A stretch of 9,779 nt of DNA from CAZAFM01 sp964484395 (GTDB lineage: Bacteria > Campylobacterota > Campylobacteria > Campylobacterales > CAZAFM01). A program made the position numbers and the translations under genes. The stretch lies in the NCBI GenBank assembly GCA_964484395.1, contig CAZAFM010000083.1:1-9779 (forward strand). Direction: 5' to 3'. The notes beneath the pieces are model-generated. The model was given only the letters and a program-made list of their open reading frames with translations, was not told where the DNA came from and did not search any database. Positions within the stretch are counted from its first letter, which is position 1. Each line of letters opens with the position of its first letter. Of the stretch, positions 7,220 through 9,779 are shown one piece after another.

Positions 7220-7243
7220 GACTAAAAATCATGAGTGTTTCAT
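7189..7243. repeat. Inverted repeat (hairpin) spanning the predicted end of the receiver gene
   Basis: TGAAACACTCA (7189-7199) is the exact reverse complement of TGAGTGTTTCA (7232-7242); with the left copy at 7073-7084 and base 7243 the arms extend to 12 bp (ATGAAACACTCA / TGAGTGTTTCAT). The loop is 32 nt and contains the predicted receiver stop codon. There is no T-run after it, so an intrinsic terminator is not supported; an mRNA 3'-end hairpin or the ends of a small repeat element fit equally well. Confidence 0.7.
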
Positions 7244-7326
7244 AGAGCGACATCCGAGCCAAAGGCGACAATTTCGCAGTGTGAAGCACGAGGACAGAAG
7301 CGAGGGTACTCCGCTAAAGAGCTTCT
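7244..7326. other. G+C-rich, hairpin-prone intergenic block
   Basis: Bases 7244-7320 are about 55% G+C by hand count (42 of 77), clearly richer than the A+T-rich genes around them. The block has several short dyads: GCGA/TCGC around 7265-7277, AGCGAG-GGTA-CTC(C)GCT at 7299-7315, and AGAAGC (7296-7301) with GCTTCT (7321-7326) enclosing the latter. GCGACA occurs twice (7247-7252, 7265-7270). No convincing reading frame covers it. It may be a dispersed repeat, a structured RNA, or the leader of the next gene; I do not recognise it as a known family. Confidence 0.5.
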
Positions 7327-7340
7327 TTGCAACTTCTAAG

Positions 7341-7358
7341 AAAGGAGATTTATAATTG
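7341..7358 (+). promoter_or_regulatory. Ribosome binding site fixing a TTG start
   Basis: AAAGGAG (7341-7347) lies 8 nt before TTG 7356-7358. The first in-frame ATG, 30 bp later (7386), lacks a Shine-Dalgarno sequence and would remove the first beta strand (KLVVLDA) of the dehydrogenase, so the TTG is the better start. Confidence 0.75.
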
Positions 7359-8279
7359 AAACTAGTAGTTTTAGATGCAAAGACCATGGGAGAGATAGAC
7401 TTTAGTCCGTTAAAAAAGTTTGGTGAATTAATTATACATGACACCACTACAAAAGAGCAGACTATAGAGCGGATAAAAGATGCAGATATAGTATTAACAA
7501 ACAAGGTTCTACTTTTTGAGCCTGAGCTAAGTAGTGCAAAAAACCTAAAGCTTGTATGTATTCTAGCAACAGGTATGAACAACATAGACTTAGAGGCTGC
7601 AAAAAGGCTAGATATAAGTGTAAAGAATGCAAAAGGATACTCCACTCCAAGTGTGGTGCAGACTACATTTGCTATTCTTTTTTATCTATCTATGGGGCTT
7701 GATAAATATGATGAGTTTACATCTACTAAAGCATGGTCTAGGAGTGAGATATTTACAGATATGAGTAGGAGCTTTTGTGAGCTAGCGGGTAAAAGCTGGG
7801 GTATTATAGGACTAGGAGAGATAGGCAGGAGTGTAGCAAAAGTAGCAACTGCATTTGGTGCAAAAGTTAGCTACTACTCCTCAAGTGGAGTAAATCGAGA
7901 TGAGATATACCCTTTAGAATCACTAAAAGAGATAATGGAAAAAGATATCATCTCTATCCACGCACCTCTAAATCAAAAAACAGACAACCTCATAACCAAA
8001 AAAGAGCTTGATATGATGAAAAGTGGAGGTATCATACTAAACCTAGGAAGAGGCGGAATAGTCAATGAAAAAGACTTAGCTGAAGCCTTAGAGTCTAAAA
8101 ATATCCTTGCTGGACTAGATGTGATGAGCCAAGAGCCCCCAAATGAGGATAATCCACTCCTAAATATCAAAAACAAAGATAGATGCTTTATCACACCTCA
8201 TATAGCATGGGGCTCTAAGGAGTCAAGAGAGAGGCTACTTGAGATAACTATTGAAAATATAGAGAGGTTTTTAGGCTAG
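7356..8279 (+). CDS. D-2-hydroxyacid dehydrogenase (glycerate dehydrogenase/hydroxypyruvate reductase-like)
   Basis: A 307-residue cytoplasmic NAD(P)-dependent oxidoreductase of the D-isomer 2-hydroxyacid dehydrogenase family. The substrate-binding half (1-100 plus the C-terminus) contains ATGMNNIDLEAA at 71-82; the nucleotide half has GLGEIG at 152-157. The catalytic set is complete: Arg232 in NLGRGG, Glu260 in DVMSQEPP, and His282 in TPHIAW. The TPHIAW form and the N-terminus MKLVVLDA resemble the glycerate dehydrogenase/HprA branch, which interconverts hydroxypyruvate and D-glycerate, but a role on another 2-oxoacid is possible. After the second nucleotide-binding strand the sequence is SYYSSSG, with no aspartate in the usual NAD-specifying position. 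It starts at TTG with a strong ribosome binding site, and its TAG stop shares CTAG with the convergent queD. The upstream 150 bp are non-coding. Confidence 0.9.
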   Translation: MKLVVLDAKTMGEIDFSPLKKFGELIIHDTTTKEQTIERIKDADIVLTNKVLLFEPELSSAKNLKLVCILATGMNNIDLEAAKRLDISVKNAKGYSTPSVVQTTFAILFYLSMGLDKYDEFTSTKAWSRSEIFTDMSRSFCELAGKSWGIIGLGEIGRSVAKVATAFGAKVSYYSSSGVNRDEIYPLESLKEIMEKDIISIHAPLNQKTDNLITKKELDMMKSGGIILNLGRGGIVNEKDLAEALESKNILAGLDVMSQEPPNEDNPLLNIKNKDRCFITPHIAWGSKESRERLLEITIENIERFLG

Positions 8280-8743
8280 GCGTTGGGTTTTAAATCCAAA
8301 GCCTCACTAAACACAACCCTATCAAGCTCAATACTAAAATCACCACCTTCATATATAGCGCACCCTGTATCTGTCTCATGTACGATAACTTTAGCTATAT
8401 CTAGACCCAAAGCTTTAGCTTGCATATAGATATGCACTGCGAACTGTTCAGCAGTAGGATTATATGGGACTATCATATATCGTTCATTTAGATTTTGAGC
8501 GATGCTTACTAGGTATTCATCTTTGTCATATACTATAAGTGAGTGATCAAAGGCATCCATGAAGCTATATAGTTTCTCTTTTAAAAGTTTAAAGTCCATC
8601 ACCATCTCAGTACAATCAAGACTCTCACCCTTTAAAAAAACCTCAAACCTATATGAGTGCCCATGTATACCTCTGCACTTTTGTGTATATGCGCCAAGCA
8701 CTCTATGTGCACACTCCGCTTTAAAAAGCTTGCGAATAACCAT
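8276..8743 (-). CDS. queD: 6-carboxy-5,6,7,8-tetrahydropterin synthase
   Basis: A 155-residue cytoplasmic enzyme of the 6-pyruvoyl-tetrahydropterin synthase fold. QueD converts dihydroneopterin triphosphate to 6-carboxytetrahydropterin, the second dedicated step towards preQ0 and queuosine. The zinc ligands are His13 (CAHRV), His27 and His29 (in CRGIHGHSY), with the catalytic Cys23 four residues before His27; the catalytic Asp-His pair is Asp66-His67 in DAFDHSL, and Glu123 in IVHETDTG fits the pterin-binding glutamate. MVMDF (47-51) and NPTAEQFA (95-102) are further family blocks. A 12-residue loop around YDKDEYLVSIAQ is somewhat longer than in compact homologues. Its ATG follows the queF stop with no gap, so it is the last gene of a queC-queF-queD transcript. 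It converges with the dehydrogenase gene on a shared CTAG. Confidence 0.93.
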   Translation of the reverse strand: MVIRKLFKAECAHRVLGAYTQKCRGIHGHSYRFEVFLKGESLDCTEMVMDFKLLKEKLYSFMDAFDHSLIVYDKDEYLVSIAQNLNERYMIVPYNPTAEQFAVHIYMQAKALGLDIAKVIVHETDTGCAIYEGGDFSIELDRVVFSEALDLKPNA

Positions 8744-9133
8744 CTAATCCAGTGTCCCTTCTATACATGTAGTATCAAAACCACCTCTGATGTTGTACTT
8801 TGTGGTGATTTTTATCCTATCTGTTTGCAAGACATCTCTTAGGTCATCATAGAGCCTCTTTGTAGCAGCCTCTTGATAGATACCTACATTTCTAAAGCTA
8901 GTAAAGTAGTACTTCAAGGACTTTAGCTCTACTATCTTTTTACCAACTGGGTAGTACTCTATCTTTACATACGCCAAATCAGGAAGCCCGCTAAAAGGGC
9001 AAACAGCACTAAACTCTTTTGTCTCAGTGATGATAAGCTGCTTTGGACTATCAAACTCCACTACCTCTAAAAGCTCGCTTTTGATATGCTCCTCACCCAC
9101 AAAATCAAAACTCATTCCTTCAGCTATAGGCAT
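8744..9133 (-). CDS. queF: NADPH-dependent 7-cyano-7-deazaguanine (preQ0) reductase
   Basis: A 129-residue single-domain QueF, the short tunnelling-fold form. It reduces the nitrile of preQ0 to the aminomethyl group of preQ1, the base inserted into tRNA by Tgt. Catalytic Cys45 lies in AVCPFSGLPD (43-52) with Asp52 as the likely proton donor; the QueF signature ELKSLKYYFTSFR occupies 69-81, and RGGFDTTC (116-123) is near the end. The block following the signature reads GIYQE at 84-88, where many QueF proteins have a His before the Glu. The ATG at 9133 is supported by AAGGAG (9144-9139) at 5 nt, although a second ATG lies six codons in. It overlaps the end of queC by 14 bp and abuts queD, indicating one transcript. 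Confidence 0.95.
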   Translation of the reverse strand: MPIAEGMSFDFVGEEHIKSELLEVVEFDSPKQLIITETKEFSAVCPFSGLPDLAYVKIEYYPVGKKIVELKSLKYYFTSFRNVGIYQEAATKRLYDDLRDVLQTDRIKITTKYNIRGGFDTTCIEGTLD

Positions 9134-9779
9134 CTACTCTCCTTCTTTTATACTCTATCCATCCATTTTCTCGCAATTTGCAAGCTGGGCAGTCTCCACA
9201 TCCATAGCCCCACTCATGGAGGTTTTTTCTATCTCCATTATAACATGTATGACTCATATCTATAACTACATCTAGTACACCCTCTTTTTTAGCCAGAGCA
9301 AATGTATCTGCTTTATCTAGAAACATCAGCGGATAGTGAAACTCTATATCTCTATTACTTCCTAGGTTTAGACTTCTCTCTAGACTCTGCACAAACTCTT
9401 GCCTACAATCAGGATAACCAGAATAATCACTCTCGCACACACCTGTAACTAGATGGTTAGCTTCTATTTTCTGCGCATAAGCATGAGCTACTGTAAACAT
9501 CAAAGCATTTCGATTTGGCACATAGGAGGCTGGAAGAGTAGTATTTGCACTATGAGGTCTGTTTATATCCTGCTCTTTGTTCACTAATGCACTATCTGAG
9601 AGCTTTGCAAAAGTATCCATCTCAAAAAGAGTATTTTGCACACCGAATGTTTGGGCTATTAGCTTAGCTTGGTCTATCTCAACCCTATGTCTTTGCCCAT
9701 AATCAAATGTAATAGTCTCAATCTCAGAAAACCTCTTTAGCGCCCAACCAAGGCAAGTAGTACTATCCTGTCCGCCACT
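9120..9779 (-). CDS. queC: 7-cyano-7-deazaguanine synthase, N-terminal few residues missing
   Basis: QueC uses ATP and ammonia to convert 7-carboxy-7-deazaguanine to preQ0. The frame is open to the window edge, giving 219 residues, so only the first handful of codons are lost. The very edge encodes the PP-loop ATP motif SGGQDSTTC, followed by FDYGQRH (25-31), LPASYVPNRN (82-91), CESDYSGYPDCR (115-126), and a zinc-binding cluster with Cys179 and CGDCPAC at 194-200 (Cys194, Cys197, Cys200). The reading frame stays open through the GTG at 9641, which is an internal Val codon (residue 47) and not a start. The gene overlaps queF by 14 bp and is the first visible member of the que cluster. queE, needed for the step before QueC, is not in the window. 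Confidence 0.96.
   Translation of the reverse strand, partial: SGGQDSTTCLGWALKRFSEIETITFDYGQRHRVEIDQAKLIAQTFGVQNTLFEMDTFAKLSDSALVNKEQDINRPHSANTTLPASYVPNRNALMFTVAHAYAQKIEANHLVTGVCESDYSGYPDCRQEFVQSLERSLNLGSNRDIEFHYPLMFLDKADTFALAKKEGVLDVVIDMSHTCYNGDRKNLHEWGYGCGDCPACKLRENGWIEYKRRRVDAYS

Noticed and set aside
7073..7243. Insertion sequence bounded by terminal inverted repeats
   Set aside because: No transposase is present, no target-site duplication is seen beside the arms, and the gap can be explained by overlapping contig ends. Kept only as an alternative for the hairpin.
7327..7356. TTGCAA-18-TATAAT, a good-looking promoter just before the dehydrogenase
   Set aside because: Transcription would begin near 7363, inside the gene and past the TTG start with its strong ribosome binding site. 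Accepting it would remove the first beta strand, so it is more likely chance.
7229..7645. 138-codon minus-strand frame crossing the G+C-rich block and the start of the dehydrogenase
   Set aside because: Most of it is antisense to a well-supported gene, its start lies inside that gene, and its composition (Ser/Phe/Leu-rich) is typical of a shadow frame.
9120..9641. queC starting at GTG 9641
   Set aside because: The same frame is open to base 9779 and encodes the essential SGGQDS and FDYGQRH motifs, so the GTG is an internal valine.

Overview
The window looks like a chromosomal segment of a Campylobacterota (former Epsilonproteobacteria) genome, probably a free-living sulfur-associated lineage such as Sulfurimonas or a relative. 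This rests on the low G+C, tightly packed and often overlapping genes, a separate glycyl-tRNA synthetase beta subunit, a TsdA-type dihaem cytochrome c resembling the Campylobacter enzyme, and the general look of the proteins. The genus is inference.

Layout. (1) Bases 1-1645, + strand: the 3' end of nrdB (ribonucleotide reductase R2), a nitrilase-superfamily amidohydrolase overlapping it, and pcm (protein-L-isoaspartate methyltransferase), coupled by ATGA. (2) Bases 1642-5738, - strand: glyS, a GTG-started stand-alone MnmC2-like FAD oxidoreductase that overlaps glyS by 8 bp, and, after 76 bp, a TsdA-like thiosulfate dehydrogenase/tetrathionate reductase. (3) Bases 5739-5819: a short divergent regulatory region with candidate promoters in both directions. 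(4) Bases 5820-about 7219, + strand: an exported lysozyme-fold (lytic-transglycosylase-like) protein and a CheY-like receiver protein with an unrecognised C-terminal tail, interrupted by a 100-N scaffold gap at 7089-7188. (5) About 7204-7355: a non-coding stretch with a 12-bp inverted repeat and an unusually G+C-rich, hairpin-prone block. (6) Bases 7356-8279, + strand: a TTG-started D-2-hydroxyacid dehydrogenase. (7) Bases 8276-9779, - strand: queC (incomplete), queF and queD, a compact 7-deazaguanine (preQ1/queuosine) cluster.

Functional themes. Two parts of the window concern tRNA wobble-base modification (queC/queF/queD and the MnmC2-like protein), next to a tRNA synthetase subunit. The nitrilase/Pcm pair suggests metabolite and protein repair downstream of nrdB. 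TsdA indicates use of thiosulfate or tetrathionate in the periplasm. The exported lysozyme-fold/receiver pair is the least understood part.

The clearest oddity is the gap. The 15 bases on its left are identical to the 15 on its right, and collapsing them gives the receiver gene a natural stop codon. The gap is therefore probably an assembly artefact at a hairpin. No decisively new biological system was found; the best candidates are the receiver tail and the G+C-rich block after it.
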